Assembly (NCBI GenBank): GCA_026225945.1 | Contig: JAMJFZ010002500.1 | Location: forward strand, 620,001 to 684,000 | Origin: Cricetomys ansorgei | Taxonomy: Eukaryota; Chordata; Mammalia; Rodentia; Nesomyidae | DNA: 64,000 nucleotides | Reading direction: 5' to 3' | Shown: in pieces, positions 44,405-59,400 of the stretch | Numbering within the stretch: position 1 is the stretch's first letter | Layout of the letters: every line of letters starts with the position of its first letter | The notes under the pieces: generated by a model | What the model was told of the DNA's origin: nothing | The model's input: the letters and a program-made list of their open reading frames with translations, nothing else | The model's database searches: none | Position numbers and translations under genes: made by a program

Positions 44405-47400
44405 CTTCTTGATAGCTGGTATGGCGAGTGACAGAGCTGAAATTTTGAGCACAACCTTCAGCCTTACAGTGAACACGTACAGATCTTGCCTCATTCCTTC
44501 TTCCCATACCTCTCCCTCCACTAGATTCTCACTTGGCCTAACACAGCTGTGATTCTTAGTTGTCAACTTGACTACATCTAGAATTAACTAAAAACACAAA
44601 TGTCAGACCTGCAAAGGATTTTTAGCTAGCTGGATCATTTGAGCTAAGAAGAACCACCCTAAATCTAGGTCACACCTCCTCTCGGCAGCCCATATAAAGG
44701 ACAGGAAAGTAGAGCTTTTGTTCTTTTCTGATGACCCTCATTCTTGCTGGCAAGTCCATTCCTTCACTGGTATGAGAGCCTACTTCTTCAGGACTCTGAC
44801 ACATCCGGAAGACCATCTGAGACATCCAGTCTCATGGACTGAACAAATATTGGATTTTTGGACTCTCTGTGAGGAGAGAGTCATTGTTGGACTAACTGGA
44901 CCACAGCTTGTGATCCACTCTAATATAAGTAAATCTAATAAATCATTCTATCGGTTCTGCTCTTCTAGAGAACCAACTTAATACAGTAGTTTAAGTCATT
45001 TCAGTCCCTAAATCAAACAAACAAAACCCAAACCTCTCTTCACCTTCCACATAATGCTGTATATTTTTCCCATTCATACTATAATATCTTGAAAGAATGA
45101 TTTCTGACTCTTCTTTTCTACATTCACAATTCATGGAAAAATGGCCTACTAAACTTGTCATGCTCCCTGTCTCAGAAAAGATCATCCTGTGTATTGCCAC
45201 CAAGATCTAAATCTAAGCAGTATCTATTGCCAAATTAGTTCCTACAAGGGTTTATATAGGCTTGTTAAATGTTTGATCTCTTCAGAGAGCTCCAGGTAAT
45301 GCCACATCAGTACCTTCAAGACTCAGTTCTATTTCTTCTTTAAGAATTTCACTAAAAATACAAGATTTGTTGGGTTTTTTTTTTGTTTTTTTTTTTTAGT
45401 AATCAGAATTTCTTCTTTAGAACATTTTTCTCTTTCCTGAGCAATGAGATGAGATTATGATATCATGATTTCTTTTGGTCTCTCCCTCTCCCTTCCTCTC
45501 CATCCCCCACCCCCTGCTGTTTTCTGTGATTGAAAAGGCTCACTATGTAGCAAAGGCTGGCCTTAAACACATGACTCTGTTGATTCATACTTGCAAGTAC
45601 TGGGATATAGTCATATGTTACCATGATAGATATCTTATGCTTTTCCATCAGACAAGAAACATGGAGAGACAGAGGCAGGATCATTTCTATTTCTATTAGA
45701 AGCCACAGGTAAATACCATTACTTTGTCTTAAGCCTTAGACACAGCACCAACTGCTTTGTTATATGACATTAGAACCAACAGAGTCATTTTCTTTATTTT
45801 TTTGTCTCATCTACCTTCTAAAGAGTAACTGTTGAGAAAGTTAAGAAGTAACTGTTAAGACTTTAACCACCAACGGACCACTTCCTTATTTTTTTTGTAA
45901 GCAGCCGTACCCAGTGATTAGGTCAGCCTTTTTAGAATTGTAATACACAGCCGCTGAAGGGGGAAATGCAACATCTTGTTCATGCTGCTTCTCAGCACTG
46001 TCCCATGTGGGAAGGGCCTGAGGCTTGTCTTCCTTCACCATCAAGATCATGAGCTTTTCCATGTCCTGAGTGTTCATCTTAGGATTGTCAGGGAGGCTGC
46101 CCAGGATGACCTAAGTTGGTTCTTCGTGGATGAGGGTAGGGAATTTTTGTCCCAATGCCTTATCTGCAATAAGGAAGTGTTACTAGTGTCTGGTGGGCTG
46201 AGGCCAGCGTTACTTGGAACCTTAGATTCTTAGGAACACAGAATAAACAGTTCTCCTTTACCAAAAAAATTATGTTATTTGGCCCCAAATACCAAAATAT
46301 CAATAGAAAAGCACTGACCTAACCACGTATTAAATTCACATGGAAATAAGAATGAGAGTAAATATGGAATGTATGTCCAGAGACTTAAAGTCTGGGTAAG
46401 AGTTGGACATGGTGGCACATGGCTGTTATCCCGGCATCTGGGAAACTGAGGCAGGAGAGTCTGTCATTTTAGGCCATCTTTGACTACACAGCATGTAGTC
46501 ATGACACTTTATCTCAAAAGCCCAGTGAGAATGCTCTCTGATGCTGTGTGCTCTAACAGGCCAGGCATCTGTGTGCTTTGCTGACATCCAAGCCTAGAAG
46601 TATCAGGCACATGTGTCTGTACACTATCTGTTGTTTAAACAGAAATGATTCTGTGAAAGGGGTGGCAAAATATAGACTGGACCAATCAGAAACAACTTGA
46701 AAACAAGTGTCTGGGTATGTCCACATAGGGAAAAGGACAGGTCAGTCAGTGTAAACAAGTGCAGTGAAACCACCAAACTAGACTATTCTGTGGGTAGAAA
46801 AACTTTATTATGGACAAACTGCCAGGCTGCTTCAGAGAGTAGAGAGCAGTGTCTTGGCAGGAAAGCAAGCAGGTTTTATATGACAGGCAACAGGGTGGGA
46901 GTCTCTAGGGGGGTGCAGGCTGTTTGGGTTAATTGGGAACTAGGTGTACTGTGGTAGTTTACCTTTAGGGGTGGAGTCCTGACAAACAGAGACCCAAATC
47001 ACAAGGCAAGTTTAGGTTTCTGTTTTCCTGGTAAGAGTGCTACCTGCGTTGGGCCCAGGACATCACCTTAGGACATCATCAGTAGCACTGCCATTTTGGG
47101 ACGAAACAGGTAAGTTCTCAACAAATGTGTGTTGAATTGATCAGTAGACTGAAAAGATGAATGAATGAATCCTGGAAGGAAGGGCTGAGTGAAGTTTGAA
47201 AGCTCTGGGGGGTCATAGGTGCTTTTGTCTTTGGTAGTTGAAGAGGAGGCTCTTGATGATGGTCAATACTTACAGTGAGTCCTCTTGCCACGTGCCAGGG
47301 ACATGGCAGGTGAGGTGTCACAGTGGGCGAGGGGATGTTCCAGGGCTTCATTTCTTTGCCTACGTGGGTGGCAATATCTTGCACCGAAAAGTCTATACAT

Positions 47401-50400
47401 CCTGTAGATATATCCTTCTGAGATCAAGCTAAACATCCCCCAATTCTAGTTCCTCTTAGGCAGTTTTCAAAATACCCACAGATATGACATCATCCAATAT
47501 GAAAGTGACGAAGCAGCAAGGCTGTTGGACTGAAAAGATGCAGTGGTCCCATTATGCGCGTTTAAATTGCTATTTAATGGAGCCTGATGGCACACAAAGA
47601 CACTGTTAGGACACCCACAGGGACATATAAGGCACTGTCCTGGTCTGGTTCGTGTCATCTTGACACAAGCTAGAGTTTTCTGGGATGAGGAACCTTAACT
47701 GAGAAAATGCCTCTATCCAGATTGTCTGTAGGCTGTTGATTACTGTGGGTGCCCAGCTAATGGGGACCATACCATCCCTCAGCAGGTGGTCCTGAGTTGT
47801 CTAAGAAGCATGCTGGGCCAGTCAGTAAGCAGCAGTCCTCCTGTTTTCTGCTTCAGTTTTCCAGCCTCTGGCTTCCTGCCTTGAATACCTGTCCTGACTT
47901 CCTTCAGTGATGTGCGACCTTATAACTATAAGCTGAAATAAACCTCTCCCTCCCCAAGTTACTTTTGGTTATGGCCTTTATCGTAGCAACAGAAAAATGA
48001 CTACCACAGGGACTCCAAAGCTTTAATGACATCACTTTAGAGTGATTCTGCCTCGAAACCAAACTTTCTCAGATAATACTTTATGAAAATTATCTGTACT
48101 TTCTTCCTTTCTATTTTAAGAAAAATATAATGACATACGTTAATGTAAGTTGTTTTTATAGGAAATTTTTTTTAATTATTTAAAATTTTTGTTTTATTTT
48201 ATTAATATTTTCTGCTTTTCTTTTGAGGATTTCTTGCTGTGTAGCCCAGGCTAGTCTGAAATTCACTCTATAGCCAGGTTGGCCCCAAAATCATAACCTT
48301 CCTGCCCCATCCTCCCTAGTTCTGAGATTCATATCTGGTTGGAATTTTTTTTAAGGCAAAAATAAAACACTATCAATAAAAGAAAAATACCTCTACTGAT
48401 ATCTTTGACCCTTTCACTATCCTCTCTTCACCCATCCCCTTCTTCACCCCCCCCCCCCGACTGAGATCTTTTTGGTGTTGGTTAAACACTGCAGGCACAC
48501 TTGCTGCCACAGGACCTCTGCTGGAGGCCTTCGTCTATCTGGATCACTGTTATAGGAGATATCTGTTGGCTTCCCCTCGCCTTAAAGTTTTTGCTCAGAT
48601 GCCACAAACTCATCACCTTGTGTGTGACATCTACCTGTCCTAACTCTCCTGTACTCATGACCCTGCTTTCTCTTTTCTCATAGCAACCATCACTGCATAA
48701 TATACTATAAAATATATTTAGTTATTGCATTCAATTCTTTTTTCCTTTTATTTAAAATTGATTTTTTTCTCTCTCATGATATATCCTGATTATGGTCCCC
48801 CCTACTCCTAGTTCCTTCCCACCTCTCCTTCTAACTGGATCCATCCCTTTTCTGTCTTTTGTTAGGAAACAAACAAGCTCCTAAAGGATAATAATAAAAT
48901 ATAATAAGATAAAACAAAAGCTATCACACCAACTGGACAAGATAAGCCAACAGCAGAAAAAGAGCCCAGGAGAAGGCACAAGAATCAGAGCTCCACTCAT
49001 TCCCATACTCAAGAATCTCATAAAAACATTAAGCTGGAAGTTATAATACATACACAGAGAACTTGATGCAGACCCTGCAGGCCTTATGCATGCTGCCTCA
49101 GGCCCTCTGAGTTTATATGAGCTTTGACCATGCTATTTTAAAGGGCTCCACTTCCACAGGTATTCCTGAGCCCTGAGCAGAGGAGTTTGACAGAGACATC
49201 CCACTCAGGACTGGGTGTCCCAAGGTCTTTCCCTCTCCATGTCTGGCTATGGGTCTTTGCTCCTACCTGCTGTAGGAGGAAAGGTCTCTGATGATGACGA
49301 ATAAGGCACTGATCTATGTATAGCAGAGTGTCATTAGGAGTCATTTTATTCCAGTGCGTGTTTCATTTTGTTTTGTTTTGAACAACAGTATTTGGTTTTA
49401 CCCTAGGTCCCTGTGCTATTTAGTCTCTGGTTCTTGGTCACCTAAGCAGTGTTGGCTATGTGTTCCCTTTCAGGGAGTGGGCCTTAACTCAAATCAGACA
49501 TTGGTGGGTCACTCCCACAAGCTTTGTGCCACCATTGCCCTAGTGTATCTTGCAGACAGGACACTATTGTAGTTCAAAGTGTTGTGGCTGACTTGGTGCT
49601 TGCTTTTCCCTTTTGGTAGCCTGAAGAGTATCCTCTTGTGCCAGAGGTGCTAGAATGTAGGGGTGAAAGCACTATGTAGGCACTAGTTCAACTTCTCCAT
49701 GTTCAGTGAGTTATTCTTGTAGGTGTTGTTTTCAACAGCGAGGTCTTTCTGTGGGTTTATGGAAAGCAACCTGCAGACCTGGCAACAGCTTAGATTGTTT
49801 GGGATTCCCATGGAATGGAACACTCTGGCCAACAATTCTATTACATGTGACATCGTCCCAGTACCGGAAGCTTCATTTGGTGACAAGAGATGGCCACTTG
49901 GGACTCTGTCTCCCCTATTATTCGATGATTTCATTTAGATCACTTCATATATGTATATATTTTAGGAAGCTTCTACTGTATTAGGTTTACATACTACCCC
50001 TCAGATTGTCCTTAATTTTAGCTGTCTCTCTCCATATTCCTTCCCTCACCATCCTCTCCCCTCTGCATCCCCACCTTGATCTTCTCATTCTAACCACATC
50101 TATCCATAATTATCTATTCTATCACCCTTTCCTAAGGAGATCTATTTGTAACCCCCCGCCCCTTACTCTATACCTGACCTCTGTAGTTCTATGAACTACA
50201 ATCATTATCATTGATTTATCAGCTAATATGGACATACAAGTGAGTACATACCATATTTGTCTTTCTGGGTCTGGGTTACCACCCATAGGATGATTTATTC
50301 TACTTCCATATGTTTACCTGAAATTTCATGATGTCTTTTTTTTTTTTAACAGATGAGTAATCCTCCACTGTATACACGTTGCCACATTTCTTTCTCCATT

Positions 50401-53400
50401 ATTCTGTTGAGGGACATTTCAATTGTTTCCAATTTCTGGCCATTCTGAATAGAGAAGGAATGAACATGGTTGAGCAAATGTCTCTTTGGTAGGATGGAGC
50501 ATCCTTTTGGTATATGCCCAAGAGTGATACAGCTGGATCTTAGGGTAGATCCAGTCCCACCTTCCTGAGGAACTGTCATACTGATTTCCATATAGGCTGT
50601 ACAAATTTGCACTCCACACCATCAATGGATGATTTTCCCTTTACCCCACATCCTTACCAATATGAGCTGTCACTTGTATTCTTGATCTTAGCAATCAGAC
50701 AGGTGTAAGATGAAATCTCAAGATAGTTTTGATTTGCATTTCCCTGACAACTAAGGGTGCTGAACATTTCCTTAAGTGCTTTTCAGCCATTTGAGCTTCC
50801 CATATTGAGAATTCTCTGTTTGGATCCATATCCCATTTTTAAATTTGAGTACTTGGTTTTTTAATGTCTAGTTTCATGAGTTCTTTATATATTGGTATTA
50901 GTCCTCTATCAAAAGTGGAGTTGGTAAACATCTTTTTCCTGTTCTGTAGGCTGCTGCTTTGTCCAAATGATGGTGTCCTTTGCCATGCAGAAACTTCTCA
51001 GTTTCATGAAGTCCCATTTATTAATTGTTGATCTTAGTGCCTGTGCTAATGGTATTCCATTCAGGAAGTCTCCTGTGTCAAGGAGTTCAAGGCTATTCCC
51101 CATTTTTTCTTCTATCTGGTTCAGTGTACCTGGTTTTATGCTGAGGTCATCGATTCATTGGAGTTGACGGTTCCGGGTGGTAAGTATAGATCTACCTGCA
51201 TTCTCCTACCTGCAGACATTCAGTTTGACCAACACCATTTATTAAAGATGCTATCTTTTTTTCCAATGTGTATTTCTTTATAAAAAACCAGGTGTCCATA
51301 GGTGTATGGATTCAGGTCGTATCTTCAATTCGATTCCATTGATCTACATGTCTGTTCTTGTGTCAATATCATGCTGTTTTTATTACTCTAGCTTTGTAGT
51401 AATACTTGAAATCAAGGATAGTGACACCTTACACAGTGCTTCTATTATTCAGGATTGTTTCAGCTATCCTGCTTGTGTATGTGTGTGTTCCATATGAAGC
51501 TCAAAATTGTCATTTCAAGATCTGAGAAGAATATGATAAGGATTACATTGAATCTGATTGTTTTGGGGAGGATGGCCATTTTTACTATGTTAATCCTACT
51601 GATTCATGATCATGGGAAACCTTTCCATCTTTGATATCTTCTTCAATTTCTTTCTTCAAAGATGAAGTTTTTATGGTACAGGTTTTTCACTTACTGGCTA
51701 GAGCTAACGCAAGATACTTTATATTGCTTGTGGATATTGTGAAATATTGTGTTGTTCCATGATTTCTTTCTCAGTCTGTTTGTCATTTGTATATAGGAGG
51801 GCTGCTGATTTTTATGAGTTAATTTGGTATCCAGCTACTTTCCTGAACTCCAGCTATAGGAGTTTCCTGGTGGAATTTTTAGGGCCACTTGTATATGCAA
51901 TCATATCATCAGCAAATATAGATACTTTGATTTCTTTTTTCTAATATGTATCTCTTTGATTACCTTCGGTTATCTTATTGTTCTAGCTAGAACTTCAAGT
52001 ATTATATTGAATAGATATGAAGAGAGTGGAAAACCTTGTCCTGTTCCTGATTTTAGTAGAAATGAATTTAGTTTCTTTGCATTTAATTTGATGTTGGCTA
52101 TGGGATCGCTGTAAGCTGCCTTTAATGTGTTTAGATATGTCCCCTATTTCCCCAATCTTTCCAGGACTTTTATCAAGAAGCAGTGTTGGATTTTGTCAAA
52201 GGCTTTTTCTGCATCTAATGAGATGATGGTGTGGTTTTTGTCATTCAGTTTGTTTATATAGTAGGTTACATTTACATATCTCTATCTTCTATCTATGTAT
52301 AGATACTGCCATCCTTGCATCTCTGGGCTGAAGCCTACTTACTTGATCATGGTGAATGATATTTTTGATGTGTTCTTGGATTCAGTTTGCAAGTATTTTA
52401 TTTTATTGAGTATTTTTGCATCTATATTCAAAAGGGAAATTAATCTGTAATTCTTTTTCTTTGTTAGGTCTTTATGTAGTTTGGTATCAGGGTAACTGTG
52501 GTCTCAAAATGAATTGGGCGATATTCTTTCTCTGTTTATATTTTGTGGAATAATTTGAGGAGAATTGGCATCAACTCTTCTTTGAAAGTCTGGTAGAATT
52601 CTGCTCTAGAACCATCTGGCCCCGGGCATTTTTTGTTTGGGAGATTTTTTAATGACTATTTAAATTTCATTAGGGGTTATATGTTTAAATCACTTATTGA
52701 TTCTTGATTTAACTTTGGTAAATGGTATATATCTAGAAAATTATTAATTTTTTTGGATTTTCCAATTTGGTGAGCTTCAGGTTTTTAAAGTATGTCCTTA
52801 TGATTGATTCTTGGGATTTCCTCAGTGACTCTTGTTATATCCCCATTTTCATTTCTGATTTTCTTAATTTGGATATATTCTCCCTGCCTCACAATGAGGA
52901 ACTGTATTAAGGGGTCACAGCATTAGGAAGGTTGAGAACCACTGGACTACCCTGTTGATTTTCTCAAAGAATCAACTCTTTGCTTCATTGATTCTTTGTA
53001 TTGTTTTTTTAAAAAAAATTTATTGATTTCAGCCCTGAGTTTAATTATTTCTTTCCTCTTGTCCTCTTGGATATGTATTTACTTACTTTATATTTATTTA
53101 TTGTTTTTCAAAACAAGGTTTCTCTGTTGTAATTCTGGCTGTCCTGGGGCTTACTCTGTAGACCATACTGGCCTGCAATTCACAGAGATCCACCTGCCTC
53201 TGTCTCTGCCTCCTGAGTGCTGTGATTAAAGGTGTGCGCCACCACCACCCGGTTGTTATTATTTATTTTTGTTCTAGAGCTTTCAGGTGTGCTATTAAGT
53301 TACTAGTATGAGATTGCTCCATTTTTTATGTAGGCATTTTTATGTAGGCATGATGCTATGAACTTACGTCTTTAATTGTGTTCCATAAGTTTGGGTATGT

Positions 53401-56400
53401 TATATATTCATATTCATTCAATTCTAGAAGTCTTTAATTTCTGTCTTGGTCCATTTTTCATTCGCTTGTAGGTTGTTTAGTTCCCATGAGCTTGTAAGCT
53501 TTCTGATGTTTTTGTTGTTGATATCCAGCTTTAATTCAAGTTGGTCTGATAGGATTCAGGAAGTTATTACAATTTTCTTGTTTCTGTTGAGACTGGCTTT
53601 GTGTCTGAGTATGTGGTTAATTTTGGAGAATGTTCCATGAGATGCAGAGAAGAAAGTATATTGATGTGTGTTTGGGTGAAATGTTCTGTAAATCTGTTGG
53701 GTCCATTTAGTTTATAATACCAGTTAGCTCCAGTATTTCTCTGTTCAGTTTTTGTCTGGATAAACTTTCTAATGGTGAGAGTGAGGTATTGAGCTCCCCC
53801 ACTACCAGTGTGAATCTCGATAGGTGACTTAAGCTATTGTAGTGTTTCTTTTACAGATGTGGGTGCCCTTGTGTTTGGGGCATAGATGTTAAGAATTGAA
53901 ATGTCCTGTTGGTGTATTTTTTTCTTTGATGAATATGTAGTGCCCTTCCGTATCTTTTCTGATTAGTTTTGGTTTGAATTCTATTTTTGTCAGATACTAA
54001 AAAAATGGCTGTACCAACTTTCTTCTTAGGTTCAAAAGATATTGGAATATCTTTTTCTGTCCTTTTACCCTGATATGGTGTCTATTCTTAATGCTAAGGT
54101 GAGTTTCTTAGATGCAGCTAAAGAATGGATCCATTCTGTTAGTTAGTCTCTGTTTTACTGGGGAATCAAAACCATTGATGTTGAGAGATATCAATGAGCA
54201 GTGTTTGTTGATTTGTATTGTTTGTTGTTCTTGTTGTTGCTGATTGTGGTGTGTGTGTGTGTGTGTTTCTCTTCGTTTGACTTTTCTTGTCTGGAATTAT
54301 TTATTCCTTGTATTTTCTTGGATGCAGTTGATCTCTTTGGGCTGGAGTTGTTTTTTTTCTAGCATAGTGTTTCTTAACTTTCCTCTAAGTTCCTCATGCT
54401 GTGAGGATCCCCAACTATAAACTACCTTTGTTGCTACTTCATAACTGTAACTTTGCTATTGTTGTGAATTGTAATGTAAATATCTGATATGAAGTATGTG
54501 TTTTCTGGTGGTTTTAGGTGATCCCTGTGAAAAATGTCATTCAATCCCCAAAGGGATAGTGACATACAGGTTAAGGACCACTGTTCTAGAAGCTTCTGAA
54601 GGGCTGATTTTTTTTAACATATATTGATTAAATTTTCTTTCATCATGGAATATCTTGTATTCTCCACGTATGGTAATTGTACGCTTTGCTGGGTATACCA
54701 GGCAGGGATGGCGTTTGTGGTCTTTTAGAGTCTGAAGCACATCTGCCCACATACTTTCAGTTTTTAGAGTCTCCATTGAGTAGTCAGGTGTGATTCTAAT
54801 AGATTCTAATATGTCTGCCTTTATATGTCGCTTTGCTCTTTACTCCCTGTAGCTGTTAATATTCTGTCTTTGTTCTGTATGTTTAGTGTTTTGATTATTA
54901 TGTTCCAAGGGAGCTTTCTTTTCTGGCCCAGTCTGTTTCGTCTTCTATTTATTTCTTGTACTTTGATTTTTGTTGAAAATATTTTCTGTGCCTTTGTCTT
55001 ATGTTTCTTCTCCCATCTCTACTCCTATTATTCATAGATATAATCTTTTCATAGTGTCCCAGAGTTCCTGGATGTTTTATGCCAGGGATTTTTAGATTTA
55101 ACACTGTCTTTAAACAATGTATCTGCTTAAGCGATCGTGTCTTTGGTGCCTGAGATTCTCTCTTCCGTTTCTTATCTTCTGCTGATGAAACTTGCCTCTG
55201 GTTCCTGTTCAAGTTCCTAAATTTTTCATTTTCTGATTTCCTTCAGTTTGGCTTGATTCTATTTCTACTTTCAGGCCTTAAATGGCTTGATTCATTTCCC
55301 TCCACTGTTTGTTTGCATTTTTATAGATTTTTTAAAGGGATTTATTCACTTACTCTTTAAAGTCCTCTATTACATTCATAAAGGCTGTTAAGGTCTTTTA
55401 CCTGTGCTTCAGGGCCTGGTAGGGTTGCTGGGCTCTAGTGGAGCCATATGACTCGACTGTATTGATTGTGTTTTTACAGTGACGTCTAGGCATCTGGGAT
55501 TTAAAGATTGTAGTTCTAGGTGCTGATTTCTGATCTTGTCTTTGTTGGGTGGATGTTTTGTTCTTCAGTTTCTTTTTTCCTCTCTGGTTCTTAAAAGTAT
55601 GATGGATGGATGTTGCCTTGTAGGAGATTCTTCTGGTGTCCTGATAGATGTGCCTATCTGGACATGCAGCCAATTAAAATGAGTTTATGAGTATTGGGAA
55701 CTGACACTTAAGATAAAGGGCTTGATTGGTGGATTGAAAGGGTCCACAAGAGGGAAAGAAGCAGGGTGTTTACCAGTATCTTGTTGGAATGGGTGCAGAG
55801 AATGAGGAGAGGCCACAGTAGAAGGTGTGAGCTGGACACAAGGCTAAGAGATTGGACTTGGAGGAAAGGAGTAAGAGGTGAAGATCTGCAGCTAGATCAT
55901 TTGCTTGCCTGATCAGAGTGCCCTGTGGGCTCCTCGGGAGTGCTTGCTGGAGATGAGGGCTGAGACAAAGCAATGGGCAGGGGAAGGGAGTTTGGAAGGG
56001 AAGATCTGTGTGATCCCTTGGAGATGGGGGCAAGTCTGCAGTAGGTGGCAGTCTGTGGCAGATCTGGGGGTAAGATTGGGGGATTAGATCTAGAGGCACA
56101 GAGGGAGAGGTGAAGATCTGCAGTCAACCAACCTGATTCCCCGGCAGGAATATTTAATTCTTACTCAAGGGCGTCTTATGTTTAACTCACTGATACATTC
56201 CTGCTTCTTCATATAGCACTTGATATATGATTCTCAACAAGTGTTAGCTTTCAAACATCTTCTAACTCATATTAGTGGCCATTGCTCCAAAGAGATTTTC
56301 CTAGCTTCCCCCCCGTAGTCCTAATCATCTTGACCTTGTCTTTACTAGAGTAACAAGATATTATACTGTTAATTTTTTTTGAGACAGGGTCTCATGTAAC

Positions 56401-59400
56401 CCAAGACTGGCCTTAATCTTACTACGTAGACAAAGATGACCTTTGAACTTGTGATCCTCTGCCTCTACGACCTGAGCCTAGGATACCCGGCAAGCACTCT
56501 ACTAGCTAAGCTACACCCCCAGCCCAAGTTAATGTGCTTTTATGTCCAGCTCACACTCATGTATTAAATCTGTTAGAGTATACTCATGTAATAATGATAT
56601 CTATGTCTATGACCAACGTGTTTATTGAATAAAACTGAACAGGAAGGAGGCCCATAGAGGGAGATGATTTGGAACCAATTTATTTGAAATTCAATGAGGA
56701 AGGGGGAGGCTATGCACACAAAAGTACCAGGATCAGCTTAGTGTTCTCTGTATTTTTGTCTGACAGCAGAAATTTGGGGTTATATTCAATATGCTCTGTA
56801 CCACCCAGCCTTTTTCTCAGGTTCTAACTTCTTCCTACTCTGCCAGCTCAAGCTGAAGCGGGGCCACTGGACAGCACTGCTTTCTCCAGGATGTGTCTCA
56901 CTCTGGCTTTCGTTGGCAGATTACTCAGCACTACAGGTAAATGCCATGACCGGCAGCAACATAACACTGCAAAGCTGCAAGAAGAATCTTGGATCCTACA
57001 GACGTCTCACCTGGCTTTACACTACCAAACAGAAGATTTTAGAATATGAAGACGGTAAAGAGAATATCTTTTCTACATATAAGGACAGGGTCGGTTTTAT
57101 ACCCGAAAGTGGTGAACTTCACATCTATAACGTCAGGAAAGAGGATGCAGGCACCTACTACATGAGAGTGCTGGAAAAAATTGAGGAGGAGTGCCAAGTA
57201 ACCCTGAGCGTATTTGGTAAGTTTGGGAGTCAAGGGACAAATGACTAGTCAGGGGCTTGGCTGGTCTCGAGGGTTCCCAACATATAGAAATGATAAATAT
57301 TTGAGGAGGCAAATGTTAATTATTACACATGCATATTGAATTATCACAAAGTACTCCACAAATATGTGCAGTTATTATATGTCCATTAACACCCTGAAAC
57401 TCTCCAGTCAGTTCCTCAGGAGCTACGGCACTGAGGTGAAAGGTAGTAATAACTTTTTGTCCATATTAGGTAAGGTTTTTGGAGAGAAGTAAAAGGAGCT
57501 AATTCATTGGACCTTTACCAAGAAAAGGAGACGTTGTTCTAAGAAACTCTGTAATTCAAGGGAGTGTAGCATAGCTAAGAAGGGCTGAAAAAGGAAGGCT
57601 GAGAACAAGGGCCAGTTCAGACTTCTGAGCCCCAGGAATCTACTAATCCTGCCATTGACATGACTTACCTCTCAACGTGTGGGCCTATAACCAATCAGAA
57701 ACTCATAAAGAAAAATGAGTTTACTTAAAGTTTGCCCAGAGTGTGCAATAATGTCTTTTTCTATGTGACTTTCTCTCTATATATTTACTAAACTCAATAA
57801 CTTTGTTTCATTCTGGTTCATCATGGAATTCTTTTCTGTGGGTCATCAAAGAGATAGGAACTCCTTAGGTCTCTGGTGGCTGCTTTGTGATGTGTCTCCC
57901 TGCTACACTGGTGGAGCTAAGAGTGAAGAGATCTACCAGGCCAAGAATTAGTGGAAATCCTACATCTTCTTTTTTCTTTCAAAATGAGTGGCCTTAAAGT
58001 TACATTTTCCTTGGCCCAGTATAAATAAAAATGATTTCAGAAACAACCCAGTGCCCAGGTTCCCTTTTCCTCAGGAGAGGACCAATCAGCCTGTTTACAG
58101 TTAAATGTATGTGTTCTAACCCTTCATCTCATGGCTTTTCACAATTTGTAAGATTGCCACAGGCACAGCGTGTGTTTGACATTAGGGATAACTAAACAGT
58201 CACCAGTGGCCTAAAAAGTTCACTTTCCTCTTGGGGATTTCTGCTCAGGTAAAGTTGGACTACCCCACAGAAAAAACTTCAGAGTGAACCAGCATGAAGC
58301 AAACTTAGTGAGGTCAGTAAGTATTTAGACAGAAAGTCATACAGAAAAAGACATTACACCATCTGGGCAAACTAAACAAATTCATTTTTCTTTATGTACT
58401 TCTGATTCAGAAGGAAGACAAAGATGTCAGGTTTATAGAGCTAAGCATCCTATAATGACAGCGTGAAGGGCTTTGCTCTGTGCAGGCTGAAGCCCTTCAG
58501 GATTCTCCCTCAATTTGAACTCCAGAATTCTTGAGGGACATAGTGGCCCACTGATGCCCGCTATAGGCTACTGTTTGAGGACAGGCTCTGAGTATCTTGG
58601 ATGGTTAGGAAACACAGTCAGGTGCCAGCTGCTCTCCCCACCAGCACTTGGATCACAGATGACAGGCATCCCACTTTGTTCCTAGTGGCATGTAATTAAC
58701 TCTGGATCCTCCTCCTGGATCTATCTTAGCATTACCACTAAAAAGTAGCCTCTGGAAGACTAAGTTGCTCCCTGGCTCCATCTGAAGGAGTCTCTTATTC
58801 ACGACCATCTTGAATGGCAATCATGTCTCCTCCCTGGTTCCCTTTGTAGTTTGTTGGCTAAACCCTTGCATCATAAATGGTGTGCAAATGCATAAATCCA
58901 TTGTCTCATAACAAATTTTCTTCAGATCCTGTGTCCGAGCCTTCTATACACGTTGAGAAGACTGAAGATTTGACTAACTCTTGTTATATGAAGCTATCAT
59001 GTAAGGTAGAAGACAAGTCTGTTAACTACACTTGGTATGGAGACTCAGGGTCTTTTTCCTGGAAGGAGCCAGGATATATGCTTGAAATTACCACCACCCC
59101 ACAGAACAAGTCTACATTTTACACCTGCCAAGTCAGCAATCCCGTAAGCAGCAAAAATGACACGCTGTACTTCAGTCCACCATGTCATCTAGGTAAGAAC
59201 TATCTGCCAGAGTGCTGATGTGGACACAAGATGACTGGTTTCTTTTGAATGAAGAAAGGTATGGGGTTCCTGTTCCACCTTCTGACAGAGAATGTGGTGG
59301 AGAATCTCAAAGATGTCTTTGAAGTTTGAGAGAGTTGGCTTCTACCTGGCTCTACAGCTACCTAGCAGCCAGCTCACCTTCTTTTTCCTAAAATCTGAGT

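Larger units (their letters stand above)
48740..56151 (-). mobile_element. L1 copy B, nearly full length, antisense in Cd48 intron 1
   Basis: About 7.4 kb of L1 in reverse: 3'UTR (48740 to about 49700), decayed ORF2 (about 49700-54350), ORF1 remnants (about 54595-55673), then a GA-rich 5'UTR with repeated GTGAAGATCTGCAG words (about 55880 and 56112). A candidate target duplication is ATTCAATTCTT (48729-48739) and ATTTAATTCTT (56152-56162), 10 of 11. No ORF is intact, so it is immobile. A B1 and URR1 pieces are nested inside. It preserves the uninterrupted form of the site hit by the provirus in copy A. Confidence 0.85.

Noticed and set aside
58877..59218. Plus-strand frame starting at an ATG before Cd48 exon 3
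   Set aside because: The ATG at 58877 is intronic; the true exon begins at 58926 after CTTCAG and ends at 59192 before GTAAGA.
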